Origin: Photobacterium angustum
GTDB lineage: Bacteria; Pseudomonadota; Gammaproteobacteria; Enterobacterales; Vibrionaceae
Assembly (NCBI RefSeq): GCF_003026365.1
Contig: NZ_PYOM01000001.1
Coordinates: 1 to 64,000 of the forward strand
Direction: 5' to 3'
Length of the DNA stretch: 64,000 nucleotides
This document shows positions 48,591-57,527 of this stretch, in pieces. The notes under the pieces were generated by a model. The model had not been told where the DNA came from and did not search any database. It was given only the letters and a program-made list of their open reading frames with translations. Made by a program: the position numbers and the translations under genes. The number at the start of each line of letters is the position of its first letter. The first letter of the stretch is position 1.

Positions 48591-49687
48591 TAATTACTCT
48601 TTTCTGACTCTATCTTTGCCGCAGTAGCGACGGCAACTAATGCCGCTTCTTTTGCTTCCTGCTCTGCTCGGCGGCGTTGTTCTGCAAGCTTACGTTGTTT
48701 TTGGTCTTCGCTTTCCCATACTTCGTAAGCTTGAACAATACGTGCTACCACAGGATGTCGAACGACATCATCGGCTAAGAAGAAATTAAAGCTGATCTCA
48801 TCAACTTCAGATAATACTTCAATAGCATGACGTAGCCCTGAACGTGCACCACGAGGTAAGTCAATTTGTGTCACATCACCTGTGATAACGGCACGAGAAT
48901 TAAAACCAATACGAGTAAGGAACATTTTCATCTGTTCCACTGTGGTGTTCTGGCTTTCATCTAGGATAATAAATGCATCATTAAGGGTACGTCCACGCAT
49001 ATATGCTAATGGGGCAACTTCAATCACATTTCGTTCAATTAATTTTTCAACACGCTCGAAACCTAACATTTCAAATAGCGCATCATAGAGAGGACGTAAG
49101 TAAGGATCGACTTTTTGGCTTAGATCGCCAGGTAGGAAACCTAACTTTTCTCCTGCTTCTACTGCTGGACGCGTTAATAGAATACGACGGATCTCTTGAC
49201 GCTCTAATGCATCAACAGCAGCGGCAACTGCAAGGTAAGTTTTACCTGTACCTGCTGGACCAATACCAAAGGTAATATCATGCGTCACCATATTGGCAAT
49301 ATATTGTGCTTGGTTAGGAGTACGCGGTTTAATCACACCTTTTTTGGTTTTGATGTGAATTTCTTTACCATATGGGATTGAGGATTCAGTTGTTTGCTCT
49401 AATACACCAGACTCTTTAATCGCAAGATGAATTTGGTCTGGTTCAATATCAGGAATAACGTTACGAACAGGCGCCGTATCAACGTAGAGATCTTTGATGA
49501 TATTTGTCACAGCGTCTACGGAATAGTTTTTTCCAACTACGCTAAAGTTATTGCTACGGTGATTAATTTCAACACCTAATCGGCGCTCTAATTGTTTGAT
49601 ATTGTCGTCGAAAGGGCCACAAAGACTAGATAAGCGTTGATTATCAGCAGGCTCAAGTTGAAATTCTACAGTAATTATTTTGCTCAA
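48590..49687 (-). CDS. ybeZ: PhoH-like ATPase YbeZ
   Basis: A 365-residue cytosolic ATPase with Walker [12 protein letters not shown] and Walker B IILDES. It carries an N-terminal KH-like region and a basic, Ala/Glu/Arg-rich C-terminal tail ([17 protein letters not shown]). It works with YbeY in RNA metabolism. It is separated from miaB by 107 bp that hold a perfect hairpin. Confidence 0.95.
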   Translation of the reverse strand: MSKIITVEFQLEPADNQRLSSLCGPFDDNIKQLERRLGVEINHRSNNFSVVGKNYSVDAVTNIIKDLYVDTAPVRNVIPDIEPDQIHLAIKESGVLEQTTESSIPYGKEIHIKTKKGVIKPRTPNQAQYIANMVTHDITFGIGPAGTGKTYLAVAAAVDALERQEIRRILLTRPAVEAGEKLGFLPGDLSQKVDPYLRPLYDALFEMLGFERVEKLIERNVIEVAPLAYMRGRTLNDAFIILDESQNTTVEQMKMFLTRIGFNSRAVITGDVTQIDLPRGARSGLRHAIEVLSEVDEISFNFFLADDVVRHPVVARIVQAYEVWESEDQKQRKLAEQRRRAEQEAKEAALVAVATAAKIESEKSN

Positions 49688-49704
49688 GGTTTGCCTCTCA
49701 TTAA

Positions 49705-49723
49705 GGCCGTCATGGTGACGGCC
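49705..49723. other. Hairpin between miaB and ybeZ
   Basis: Perfect 8-bp inverted repeat GGCCGTCA / TGACGGCC with loop TGG, in the gap between miaB and ybeZ. There is no T-tract on either side, so a simple terminator is unlikely. Confidence 0.5.
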
Positions 49724-49794
49724 ATAGGTTCAGGGCAGGAGACGTACTCAGGTAAAACGTACATGCCTACCAATGTAGAGCAAGAGCTAACGGT

Positions 49795-51222
49795 TTACTC
49801 TGGTGTATATACGCCTACACCCAATTCATTTTCTTTACGTGTTTTTGCCATCATTTCAGATGGTGACATTGCAACACGTAGATCCATTTCTGCTTCAGTA
49901 CGTACTAATTCGCCACGCAGTGAGTTGGTAAATACATCAACAATTTTCACATCGACGAATTGACCAATTAAATCAGCAGAACCTTCAAAGTTTACGATTC
50001 GGTTGTTTTCAGTACGGCCACGTAGTTCCATAACGTTTTTACGTGAAGGACCTTCAACTAGGATACGTTGTTCTGTACCTAACATTTGACGCGCATGTCG
50101 CATTGCTTGACTGTTTAACTGCTGCTGTAGTGCGTACAAACGTTCTTTCTTCACTTCTTCAGACAAATCACAAGGGTAATCTGCTGCTGGTGTACCTGGA
50201 CGTGGAGAGAAGATGAAGCTGTAACTAATATCAAAGTCGATTTCACGAATTAACTTCATGGTATCTTCGAAATCTTGATCCGTTTCACCAGGGAACGCAA
50301 CAATAAAGTCTGAGCTCATTGTGATATCTGGGCGAACTTTACGCAACTTACGAATCTTAGACTTGTACTCTATTGCCGTATGAGGGCGTTTCATCATCGT
50401 CAGAATACGATCTGAACCACTTTGTACTGGTAAGTGTAAGTAGTTCACTAATTCTGGTGTATCTTTGTACACATCAATGATGTCATCAGTAAATTCAATA
50501 GGGTGACTAGTTGTGTAGCGAATACGGTCGATACCATCAATGGCAGCAACTAAACGCAGTAGCTCGGCAAAGCTTGCTACTTCTCCATCGTGCATTGGAC
50601 CACGATAAGCATTTACGTTTTGTCCAAGTAGATTGACTTCACGAACGCCTTGTTCTGCAAGTTGTGCAATTTCAAACAGTACATCATCTAGTGGACGACT
50701 AACTTCTTCACCGCGAGTATAAGGTACTACGCAGTAAGTACAGTATTTAGAACAGCCTTCCATAATAGATACGAATGCTGTTGCGCCTTCAGCACGAGGC
50801 TCAGGCAAGCTATCGAATTTCTCAACTTCAGGGAAGGAGATATCCATAACGGTTTTTTCATTTGATTGCGAACGCTTAATCATCTCTGGCAAACGGTGCA
50901 GTGTTTGCGGGCCAAAGATTACGTCAACATACGGTGCACGTTTACGAATCGAGTCACCTTCTTGTGTGGCTACACAACCACCGACACCGATCACAAGATC
51001 TGGCTTATTATCTTTTAATTTTTTCCAACGCCCTAGCTGGTGGAAAACTTTCTCTTGTGCCTTCTCACGGATCGAGCAGGTGTTAAGTAGCACAACATCT
51101 GCTTCTTCTGGGATATCGGTTAACTCAAAGCCATTAGCTGCATTAAGAAGATCTGCCATTTTAGATGAATCGTATTCGTTCATCTGGCAGCCCCAGGTTT
51201 TGATCAGCAGTTTCTTCGCCAT
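49795..51222 (-). CDS. miaB: tRNA-2-methylthio-N6-isopentenyladenosine synthase
   Basis: Radical-SAM methylthiotransferase that turns i6A37 into ms2i6A37 in tRNAs reading U-initial codons. The 475-residue length is typical. The UPF0004 domain has the first cluster cysteines (Cys12 and two more), the radical-SAM motif is [16 protein letters not shown], and a C-terminal TRAM domain is visible ([10 protein letters not shown] and later). It is divergent from ubiF across mtgA. In E. coli miaB and ubiF are directly adjacent, so mtgA is inserted here. Confidence 0.97.
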   Translation of the reverse strand: MAKKLLIKTWGCQMNEYDSSKMADLLNAANGFELTDIPEEADVVLLNTCSIREKAQEKVFHQLGRWKKLKDNKPDLVIGVGGCVATQEGDSIRKRAPYVDVIFGPQTLHRLPEMIKRSQSNEKTVMDISFPEVEKFDSLPEPRAEGATAFVSIMEGCSKYCTYCVVPYTRGEEVSRPLDDVLFEIAQLAEQGVREVNLLGQNVNAYRGPMHDGEVASFAELLRLVAAIDGIDRIRYTTSHPIEFTDDIIDVYKDTPELVNYLHLPVQSGSDRILTMMKRPHTAIEYKSKIRKLRKVRPDITMSSDFIVAFPGETDQDFEDTMKLIREIDFDISYSFIFSPRPGTPAADYPCDLSEEVKKERLYALQQQLNSQAMRHARQMLGTEQRILVEGPSRKNVMELRGRTENNRIVNFEGSADLIGQFVDVKIVDVFTNSLRGELVRTEAEMDLRVAMSPSEMMAKTRKENELGVGVYTPE

Positions 51223-51382
51223 CTCTAACTCTTCGCTCGTAGTGTTGATTTCATTACATTCAGATTACGGGCTGACAGGGGACATGATAGTAATCGCCTG
51301 TAGCAAGCCGCGTATTGTACTGCTTTAAACTCGCTCTGACCAGATCATCACCACCCTGAATAAATTGTGGGTTTATTCCAAG

Positions 51383-52102
51383 CTATGGATAAAGATGGAA
51401 TGATTTGAAAAGTGATTGTTCATTATAGACTTTATTGAGTGTTACCATACCAAGTTGACGCATTTGACGGCGGATCCATAGAGTACGTTGATAGACATAA
51501 TTACTCATTGGTGATGCTTTTATCTTATATGGGTTCGGTAATACAGCGGCAAGTTGTGCTGCCTGTTGGGCACTTAGTCGGCTCGCAGGTATATGGAAAA
51601 AGTGTTCACTCGCTGCTTCGACACCATAAATACCAGGACCAAATTCAATAATATTTAGATAAACTTCAAGAATACGCTCTTTTCCCCAAACTATTTCCAT
51701 CAATAAAGAGAAGTATAATTCGATGCCTTTACGAATATATGAGTGTACTGGGAATAGAAACATATTTTTAGCCGCTTGCTGGCTAATCGTACTGGCACCA
51801 CGCACTGGCCCAGTTTTACCTTCATGTCTTAATACTGCCAGCGTCGCTTGTACGTCAATACCGTGATGCTCAGGAAAGGTTTGATCTTCTGAAGCTATCA
51901 CAGCTAACTGCATGTTTTTTGATATTTTATCTAAATTAACCCATTCGTGTTGAGTGTGCGCAGGGTAACCTTGAGGTGGAAATAGCATTCGGCTAATTTC
52001 CCATCCCCAAAATGGCGGATTAATAAATTTAAAAATAATCACGAGAAATATAGGAAACAAAAGTACAAATAAAATAAATTTAATGAAAAAGCGTTTTAGC
52101 AT
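51383..52102 (-). CDS. mtgA: Monofunctional peptidoglycan glycosyltransferase
   Basis: Polymerises glycan strands from lipid II. The 239-residue GT51 protein has an N-terminal anchor (about 7-27). Its catalytic motifs are EDQTFPEHHGID (first Glu), RGASTISQQAAKN and KERILEVYLN. There is no transpeptidase domain. In E. coli mtgA lies far away near arcB. Its presence between miaB and ubiF is a lineage-specific arrangement. Confidence 0.95.
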   Translation of the reverse strand: MLKRFFIKFILFVLLFPIFLVIIFKFINPPFWGWEISRMLFPPQGYPAHTQHEWVNLDKISKNMQLAVIASEDQTFPEHHGIDVQATLAVLRHEGKTGPVRGASTISQQAAKNMFLFPVHSYIRKGIELYFSLLMEIVWGKERILEVYLNIIEFGPGIYGVEAASEHFFHIPASRLSAQQAAQLAAVLPNPYKIKASPMSNYVYQRTLWIRRQMRQLGMVTLNKVYNEQSLFKSFHLYP

Positions 52103-52264
52103 GGTAAGGCTGTTTCCTGCTTATTAAAGTGATCGCACAATAAAAGAATGTTTATCTTAGTGACATTCCCTATATATTAAAATTTTTTATACAATTCGAG
52201 TTACTATGATGGTTTATTGGATTATAACCAAATAATGAGCCTGAACGTAATAGGTAGGTAAATA

Positions 52265-53425
52265 ATGAAGCAGTATGATGTCATCGTTGCTGGTGGCGGT
52301 ATGGTTGGGGCTGCAACCGCGCTTGGCTTAGCGAAGTTAGGTTTAGACGTTGCCGTATTAGAAGGCTTTGCTCCTCGACCTTTTGCGAACACACAGCCGA
52401 TGGATTTGCGTGTTTCCGCAATTTCTCCTCATTCCGTTGCATTATTAGATCGGTTAGGCGCATGGGATGAGGTACTCAACATGCGTTTGTGTCCTTTTAA
52501 ACGATTGGAAACGTGGGAAACCCCAGAATGTCGTACACGCTTTAATGCTGACGATATGGGGTTAGAACAACTAGGCTATATTGTTGAAAATCGCCTGTTG
52601 CAACTTGCGCTTTGGCAGCAGTTCGACAATATCGATAACTTGACGTTATATTGCCCATCAAAAATGGTTTCAACAACATCGATTGAAAATGGCTATATCG
52701 TTGAGTTGGAAGATACTCAACAGCTACAGTGCCGATTATTAATTGGTGCCGATGGCGCTAATTCTCAAGTGCGCCAACAAGCCGATATTGGTATTACAGC
52801 GTGGGATTACCGTCAACACTGTATGCTGATTAATATAAAAACAGCATTGCCGCAACAAGATATTACATGGCAGCAGTTTACGCCTGCAGGCCCTCGTTCA
52901 TTCTTACCGTTGCCTGGACATCAAGGGTCATTAGTATGGTATGACAGCCCTGAACGCATTCGACGCCTATCACATATGACTTCTGAACAGTTGCATGCAG
53001 AGATCTCTGCCGTTTTTCCTGAAGAGCTTGGTGAGTTCAGTGTGGTTGATCATGGATCTTTTCCACTAACGCGTCGTCACGCACAAACCTATTACAAACC
53101 AAATGTCGTTTTATTAGGTGATGCTGCTCATACGATTAATCCATTAGCAGGCCAAGGTGTAAATCTAGGCTTTAAAGATGTTGATGTTTTACTTCAAGAA
53201 ATAGAAGCGGCAGGTGAGCATTGGGATGAATGTTCGACACTTGATAAATATCAACGTCGTCGTCGTCCTGATAACCTTGTAATGCAAACAGGGATGGATT
53301 TTTTCTATATGGCGTTTAGTAATAATATCGGGCCATTAAAGTTTATTCGTAATGCAGGGCTTCGTTTAGCCGATGGGGCTGGCGGTATTAAAAAACAAGT
53401 ATTGAAGTACGCTATGGGGCTTTAA
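52265..53425 (+). CDS. ubiF: Ubiquinone biosynthesis FAD-dependent hydroxylase UbiF
   Basis: A class A flavoprotein monooxygenase of the UbiF/UbiH/UbiI family, 386 residues (E. coli UbiF 391). Signatures are the N-terminal dinucleotide motif GGGMVGAATALG, the central GADGANS and the C-terminal GDAAHTINPLAGQGVNLG. UbiF hydroxylates the C6 position of the benzoquinone ring. The assignment over UbiH or UbiI rests on length and on the location beside miaB and a Leu/Met/Gln tRNA cluster, as in E. coli. A terminator follows 34 bp after the stop. Confidence 0.9.
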   Translation: MKQYDVIVAGGGMVGAATALGLAKLGLDVAVLEGFAPRPFANTQPMDLRVSAISPHSVALLDRLGAWDEVLNMRLCPFKRLETWETPECRTRFNADDMGLEQLGYIVENRLLQLALWQQFDNIDNLTLYCPSKMVSTTSIENGYIVELEDTQQLQCRLLIGADGANSQVRQQADIGITAWDYRQHCMLINIKTALPQQDITWQQFTPAGPRSFLPLPGHQGSLVWYDSPERIRRLSHMTSEQLHAEISAVFPEELGEFSVVDHGSFPLTRRHAQTYYKPNVVLLGDAAHTINPLAGQGVNLGFKDVDVLLQEIEAAGEHWDECSTLDKYQRRRRPDNLVMQTGMDFFYMAFSNNIGPLKFIRNAGLRLADGAGGIKKQVLKYAMGL

Positions 53426-53458
53426 TTAAAGATTTTGCTATTTACGTAACGAAATGTA

Positions 53459-53492
53459 GAAAGCCGAGAGACATTGTCTCTCGGCTTTTTCT
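53459..53492 (+). terminator. Terminator after ubiF
   Basis: Stem AAGCCGAGAGAC / GTCTCTCGGCTT with a short AT loop, followed by a T-rich tail. It separates ubiF from the tRNA array on the other strand. Confidence 0.85.
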
Positions 53493-53519
53493 TTATCTAA
53501 TAATTTATTGCCAGATAAA

Positions 53520-53548
53520 AGAAAACCCACTCAAAGAGTGGGTTTCTA
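53520..53548 (-). terminator. Terminator of the tRNA array
   Basis: On the minus strand the stem AAACCCACTC / GAGTGGGTTT is followed by a T-rich tail. It lies just beyond the last tRNA and ends the array transcript. Confidence 0.85.
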
Positions 53549-53553
53549 ATATA

Positions 53554-53638
53554 TGGTGCGGAAGGAGAGACTTGAACTCTCACACCTTGCGGCGCCAGAA
53601 CCTAAATCTGGTGCGTCTACCAATTCCGCCACTTCCGC
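53554..53638 (-). tRNA. tRNA-Leu (TAG), copy 1 from the left
   Basis: 85-nt cloverleaf with encoded CCA. Acceptor GCGGAAG/CTTCCGC, anticodon TAG in ATTTAGG, and a long variable arm. It is the promoter-distal gene of the array and is identical in sequence to the other five Leu copies as far as read by eye. Confidence 0.97.
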
Positions 53639-53672
53639 ATGATTAACTGTCGAGACAATCAATCTTAAATAA

Positions 53673-53747
53673 TGGCAGGTCTACCTGGATTCGAACCAGG
53701 GAATGGCGGCATCAAAAGCCGCTGCCTTACCGCTTGGCGATAGACCT
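53673..53747 (-). tRNA. tRNA-Gln (TTG), copy 1
   Basis: 75-nt cloverleaf with encoded CCA. Acceptor AGGTCTA/TAGACCT, discriminator G, anticodon TTG in TTTTGAT. It resembles E. coli glnU/glnW. Confidence 0.97.
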
Positions 53748-53788
53748 ACAGCGCTTGTTCACACAAGACTTTCACAAACTAGAGAGAA

Positions 53789-53873
53789 TGGTGCGGAAGG
53801 AGAGACTTGAACTCTCACACCTTGCGGCGCCAGAACCTAAATCTGGTGCGTCTACCAATTCCGCCACTTCCGC
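53789..53873 (-). tRNA. tRNA-Leu (TAG), copy 2
   Basis: Same 85-nt gene as copy 1, anticodon TAG. The spacer to the neighbouring Gln gene is repeated elsewhere in the array. Confidence 0.97.
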
Positions 53874-53954
53874 ATATTGTCAGTTACAAGTAACTGTTGT
53901 CTCTAGTTGTATAATTTAAATCAGTAATTGGTAAAAAGCTGATTTAAAGAATAA

Positions 53955-54031
53955 TGGTGGCTACGACGGGATTCGAACCTGTGACCCCATCATTATGAGT
54001 GATGTGCTCTAACCAACTGAGCTACGTAGCC
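53955..54031 (-). tRNA. tRNA-Met (CAT), elongator, copy 1
   Basis: 77-nt cloverleaf with encoded CCA. Acceptor GGCTACG/CGTAGCC, anticodon CAT in CTCATAA. The paired first acceptor base (G1) and the D-loop mark it as the elongator form, like E. coli metT. Confidence 0.96.
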
Positions 54032-54069
54032 AACACAGAATACTGACATTCATCAATACTCTTAAATAA

Positions 54070-54144
54070 TGGCAGGTCTACCTGGATTCGAACCAGGGAA
54101 TGGCGGCATCAAAAGCCGCTGCCTTACCGCTTGGCGATAGACCT
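54070..54144 (-). tRNA. tRNA-Gln (TTG), copy 2
   Basis: Same 75-nt gene as copy 1, anticodon TTG. Confidence 0.97.
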
Positions 54145-54185
54145 ACAGCGCTTGTTCACACAAGACTTTCACAAACTAGAGAGAA

Positions 54186-54270
54186 TGGTGCGGAAGGAGA
54201 GACTTGAACTCTCACACCTTGCGGCGCCAGAACCTAAATCTGGTGCGTCTACCAATTCCGCCACTTCCGC
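54186..54270 (-). tRNA. tRNA-Leu (TAG), copy 3
   Basis: Same 85-nt gene as copy 1, anticodon TAG. Confidence 0.97.
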
Positions 54271-54352
54271 ATATTGTCAGTTACGAATAACTGTTGTTTC
54301 TCTAGTTGTATTTTTTAAATCAGTAATTGGTAAAAACTGATCTAAAGAATAA

Positions 54353-54437
54353 TGGTGCGGAAGGAGAGACTTGAACTCTCACACCTTGCGGCGCCAGAAC
54401 CTAAATCTGGTGCGTCTACCAATTCCGCCACTTCCGC
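54353..54437 (-). tRNA. tRNA-Leu (TAG), copy 4
   Basis: Same 85-nt gene, adjacent to another Leu gene. The Leu-Leu neighbour pair marks the junction of the two duplicated blocks. Confidence 0.97.
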
Positions 54438-54470
54438 ATGATTAACTGTCGAGACAATCAATCTAAATAA

Positions 54471-54545
54471 TGGCAGGTCTACCTGGATTCGAACCAGGGA
54501 ATGGCGGCATCAAAAGCCGCTGCCTTACCGCTTGGCGATAGACCT
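54471..54545 (-). tRNA. tRNA-Gln (TTG), copy 3
   Basis: Same 75-nt gene, anticodon TTG, in the second duplicated block. Confidence 0.97.
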
Positions 54546-54587
54546 ACAGCGCTTGTTTACACAAGACTTTTCACAAACTAGAGAGAA

Positions 54588-54672
54588 TGGTGCGGAAGGA
54601 GAGACTTGAACTCTCACACCTTGCGGCGCCAGAACCTAAATCTGGTGCGTCTACCAATTCCGCCACTTCCGC
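54588..54672 (-). tRNA. tRNA-Leu (TAG), copy 5
   Basis: Same 85-nt gene, anticodon TAG, in the second duplicated block. Confidence 0.97.
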
Positions 54673-54754
54673 ATATTGTCAGTTACAAGTAACTGTTGTC
54701 TCTAGTTGTATAATTTAAATCAGTAATTGGTAAAAAGCTGATTTAAAGAATTAA

Positions 54755-54831
54755 TGGTGGCTACGACGGGATTCGAACCTGTGACCCCATCATTATGAGT
54801 GATGTGCTCTAACCAACTGAGCTACGTAGCC
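54755..54831 (-). tRNA. tRNA-Met (CAT), elongator, copy 2
   Basis: Same 77-nt gene as copy 1, anticodon CAT. Confidence 0.96.
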
Positions 54832-54869
54832 AACATAGAATACTGATATTCATCAATACTCTTAAATAA

Positions 54870-54944
54870 TGGCAGGTCTACCTGGATTCGAACCAGGGAA
54901 TGGCGGCATCAAAAGCCGCTGCCTTACCGCTTGGCGATAGACCT
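54870..54944 (-). tRNA. tRNA-Gln (TTG), copy 4
   Basis: Same 75-nt gene. The spacer on its promoter-proximal side differs from those of the other Gln copies, so it belongs to the older, non-duplicated part of the array. Confidence 0.97.
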
Positions 54945-54986
54945 ACAAGTGCTTTTTTAAAGCATCTCTCAACTCTATTGAGAGAA

Positions 54987-55071
54987 TGGTGCGGAAGGAG
55001 AGACTTGAACTCTCACACCTTGCGGCGCCAGAACCTAAATCTGGTGCGTCTACCAATTCCGCCACTTCCGC
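54987..55071 (-). tRNA. tRNA-Leu (TAG), copy 6
   Basis: Same 85-nt gene. Flanking spacers are unique to this copy. Confidence 0.97.
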
Positions 55072-55120
55072 ATTTTATCAGTTTCTAGAACCGATATTCA
55101 ATTTTAACGTGAAAATTGAA

Positions 55121-55197
55121 TGGTGGCTACGACGGGATTCGAACCTGTGACCCCATCATTATGAGTGATGTGCTCTAACCAACTGAGCTACGTAGCC
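55121..55197 (-). tRNA. tRNA-Met (CAT), elongator, copy 3
   Basis: Same 77-nt gene and the first transcribed tRNA of the array, about 50 bases downstream of the predicted transcription start. Confidence 0.96.
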
Positions 55198-55244
55198 ATT
55201 TTCCTATTTTTCACAGTATTTCTTAACGAGCCACTGTGTCGGGA

Positions 55245-55282
55245 ACGGGGCGCATTATGCTCATACCAGCGAAAACCGTCAA
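55245..55282 (-). promoter_or_regulatory. Promoter of the tRNA array, stringent-type
   Basis: On the minus strand TTGACG (-35, 55277-55282), a 17-bp spacer and CATAAT (-10, 55254-55259) are followed by the GC-rich discriminator GCGCCCCG. A GC-rich discriminator is the mark of promoters inhibited by ppGpp in E. coli. Predicted transcription begins about 50 bases before the first tRNA-Met. Confidence 0.85.
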
Positions 55283-55449
55283 TAGTTTTTTTAAATATAT
55301 CGCTAAAATTCGTTTGTTCGGCGCATATTTGGACGATGTGTGCGAATGACAAACTGAAATTACGATTGTCAGCTTAAAACTTCAATAAATGTGAACACTA
55401 TCAAGTTATTTATATTGCTAACAAATAAGTGAAATTTCTATTTAGATAA

Positions 55450-55481
55450 AAATAAGCCAGCTAATAAAGCTGGCTTATAGA
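55450..55481 (-). terminator. Terminator after ychF
   Basis: Stem ATAAGCCAGCT / AGCTGGCTTAT with loop AATAA. On the minus strand five T residues follow. Confidence 0.87.
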
Positions 55482-55510
55482 ATTTGTGAGACTAGCGACT
55501 AAGCAAAAAA

Positions 55511-56602
55511 TTACACGTTAAAACGGAAGTGAACAACATCACCGTCTTTAACAATATATTCTTTACCTTCTAGGCGCCATTTACCTGCTTCTTTAGCACC
55601 TGACTCACCACCGCAATTGATGTAATCGTCATAGCCAATAACTTCTGCACGAATAAAGCCTTTTTCGAAGTCAGTGTGGATAACACCTGCTGCTTTTGGT
55701 GCTGTTGCACCTACAGGGATTGTCCATGCACGTACTTCTTTAACACCAGCAGTAAAGTAAGTTTGAAGAGACAGTAGCTGATAGCCAGAACGGATCACGC
55801 GGTTAAGACCTGGTTCTTCGATACCCATATCAGCAAGGAACTCTTCACGATCTTCATCATCCAGTTCAGCGATCTCTGATTCCATTGCCGCACATACTGG
55901 AACAACAACCGCATTTTCTTCTGCTGCACGTGCAATTACTTTGTCAAGGAATGGGTTATTTTCAAAACCGTCTTCATTAACATTAGCAATGTACATAGTT
56001 GGCTTAAGCGTTAAGAAGTGCAGGTAATCGATCGCTGCTTTTTCTTCTTTTGTCAGCTCTAGCGCACGTAGCATGCCACCTTCAGTTAGGTGAGGAAGCA
56101 TCTTCTCTAGTACTTTGATTTCAAACTTAGCATCGTTATCACCGCCTTTTGCACGTTTAGCTAAACGCTGAATAGCGCGCTCACACGTATCTAAGTCAGC
56201 CATCGCAAGCTCAAGGTTGATGATATCCATGTCTTCTAGAGGATCGATACGACCAGCAACGTGGACAATATTGTCGTTTTCAAAACAACGTACAACGTGA
56301 CCAATAGCATCTGTTTCACGGATATTAGCTAGAAACTTGTTACCAAGGCCTTCACCTTTTGATGCACCAGCAACAAGACCCGCGATATCAACAAACTCCA
56401 TCGTCGTTGGCATAATTCGTTCTGGATTTACGAATACTGCTAATGCATCCATACGTGGATCTGGCACAGGAACTACACCTGTGTTTGGTTCAATAGTACA
56501 GAACGGGAAGTTTGCTGCTTCAATACCTGCTTTTGTTAAGGCGTTGAATAGAGTTGACTTACCAACGTTTGGTAGACCTACGATACCGCATTTAAAACCC
56601 AT
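55511..56602 (-). CDS. ychF: Redox-regulated ATPase YchF
   Basis: OBG-family P-loop protein that prefers ATP over GTP, binds ribosomes and affects oxidative-stress resistance. The 363-residue length equals E. coli YchF. G1 is [10 protein letters not shown]3 is DIAGLV, and the NVNED motif replaces the usual NKxD of G4, explaining the nucleotide preference. A C-terminal TGS domain spans about 275-360. It lies downstream of pth on the same strand, as in E. coli. Confidence 0.97.
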   Translation of the reverse strand: MGFKCGIVGLPNVGKSTLFNALTKAGIEAANFPFCTIEPNTGVVPVPDPRMDALAVFVNPERIMPTTMEFVDIAGLVAGASKGEGLGNKFLANIRETDAIGHVVRCFENDNIVHVAGRIDPLEDMDIINLELAMADLDTCERAIQRLAKRAKGGDNDAKFEIKVLEKMLPHLTEGGMLRALELTKEEKAAIDYLHFLTLKPTMYIANVNEDGFENNPFLDKVIARAAEENAVVVPVCAAMESEIAELDDEDREEFLADMGIEEPGLNRVIRSGYQLLSLQTYFTAGVKEVRAWTIPVGATAPKAAGVIHTDFEKGFIRAEVIGYDDYINCGGESGAKEAGKWRLEGKEYIVKDGDVVHFRFNV

Positions 56603-56699
56603 GGTTTAAAACCCTTTTGGTGATTATTCTGTGTAACAACTCAACTATAGTACGAATGACTGTATCTATAGCGGCAAAATAGTACGCGAAAATGTGTGG

Positions 56700-57290
56700 C
56701 TATTCTGCTTTGAATGTATGTAGGCGATTTTGCGCCTTTGTTAAGCCGTCTTTAAGTAAGACATCAATACAGCGAACAGATTCATCTACAGCTGCATCAA
56801 TCAATTCTTGCTCTTTAGCTGGTGCTTTTCCAAGTACGTAGCCTGCGACTTTGTTTTTATCGCCTGGATGACCGATAGCGATCCTCAGACGATAGAAATC
56901 CTTATTATTACCCATTTTGCTAATGATATCGCGAAGACCATTATGTCCGCCATGACCACCACCTTTTTTAAATTTCGCAACACCGGGTGGTAAATCTAAT
57001 TCATCGTGAGCAACTAAAATTTCTTCGGGTTTGATTTGGAAGAAGTTAGCTAACGCAGCAACCGACTTTCCTGACAGGTTCATAAAAGTCGATGGGATCA
57101 ATAGGCGAAGATCTTGTCCATTGGCTGTAATTCTTCCTGTTAAACCAAAATACTTTGGGTCAGGGCGAAGGGTTACATTGTGGACGCGCGCTAATTCTTC
57201 AACTATCCAGGCACCGGCATTATGGCGGGTGTTGGCGTACTCTTGACCCGGGTTAGCGAGGCCAACAAGCAAACGAATATTATTACTCAC
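56700..57290 (-). CDS. pth: Peptidyl-tRNA hydrolase
   Basis: Releases tRNA from stalled peptidyl-tRNA. The GTG at 57290 gives 196 residues, the same as vibrio Pth, with [14 protein letters not shown]. An ATG at 57308 would add six residues and has no ribosome-binding site, so the GTG is preferred. AGAGAG precedes it. Active-site residues include the catalytic His in NTRHNAGAW and Asp in HDELDLPPG. It is followed by ychF. Confidence 0.95.
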   Translation of the reverse strand: MSNNIRLLVGLANPGQEYANTRHNAGAWIVEELARVHNVTLRPDPKYFGLTGRITANGQDLRLLIPSTFMNLSGKSVAALANFFQIKPEEILVAHDELDLPPGVAKFKKGGGHGGHNGLRDIISKMGNNKDFYRLRIAIGHPGDKNKVAGYVLGKAPAKEQELIDAAVDESVRCIDVLLKDGLTKAQNRLHTFKAE

Positions 57291-57452
57291 GTTTATCTCT
57301 CTTGTCATTTACCAGTAACTTAGCGGGTTGCACCTGAAATTATAGTGACAATGAGTTACTGGATGTCGGGCTCAAAACGCGCCATATATTATATTAAATT
57401 AACTAAAATTGATATGGCTCTTCATCGTCACTGTTTTTGCAGGCTAGACAAA

Positions 57453-57482
57453 AGAAAACGCCTCGCAGTAGCGAGGCGTTAA
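57453..57482 (-). terminator. Terminator after prs
   Basis: Stem AACGCCTCGC / GCGAGGCGTT with loop AGTA at 57457-57480. On the minus strand it is followed by TTCTTTT. It separates prs from pth. Confidence 0.85.
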
Positions 57483-57527
57483 ATATCTTATCCGATTAAA
57501 TTAAGGCAATCTAACCGAGTGAGCAAA

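Larger units (their letters stand above)
53554..54987. repeat. Tandem ~800-bp duplication within the tRNA array
   Basis: The gene order Leu-Gln-Leu-Met-Gln-Leu occurs at 53554-54270 and again at 54353-55071. Corresponding genes are offset by 798-801 bp. Spacers agree almost perfectly from the first Leu through the Met and into the second Gln, with only single-base differences, and then diverge. A smaller Gln-spacer-Leu repeat with a ~397-bp offset occurs within the first block. The array grew by unequal crossing-over between identical tRNAs. Confidence 0.9.
55198..55510. other. Intergenic region between tRNA array and ychF
   Basis: About 310 bp. It holds the tRNA promoter (55245-55282) and the ychF terminator (55450-55481), listed separately. 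The sequence between them is AT-rich with nothing else recognised. Confidence 0.6.

Noticed and set aside
53734..55088. Open frames of 60-70 codons on the plus strand in the tRNA array, with almost identical translations
   Set aside because: They read the antisense of tRNA-Leu and tRNA-Gln genes. Their similarity follows from the tRNA repeats, and they have no ribosome-binding sites.
53554..55197. Regular direct repeats suggesting a CRISPR array
   Set aside because: Each repeat is a complete tRNA cloverleaf ending in CCA, with different types alternating. Spacers are also repeated and no cas gene is nearby.
55165..55377. A 70-codon frame upstream of the tRNA array
   Set aside because: It overlaps tRNA-Met and the tRNA promoter, has no family resemblance and no ribosome-binding site.
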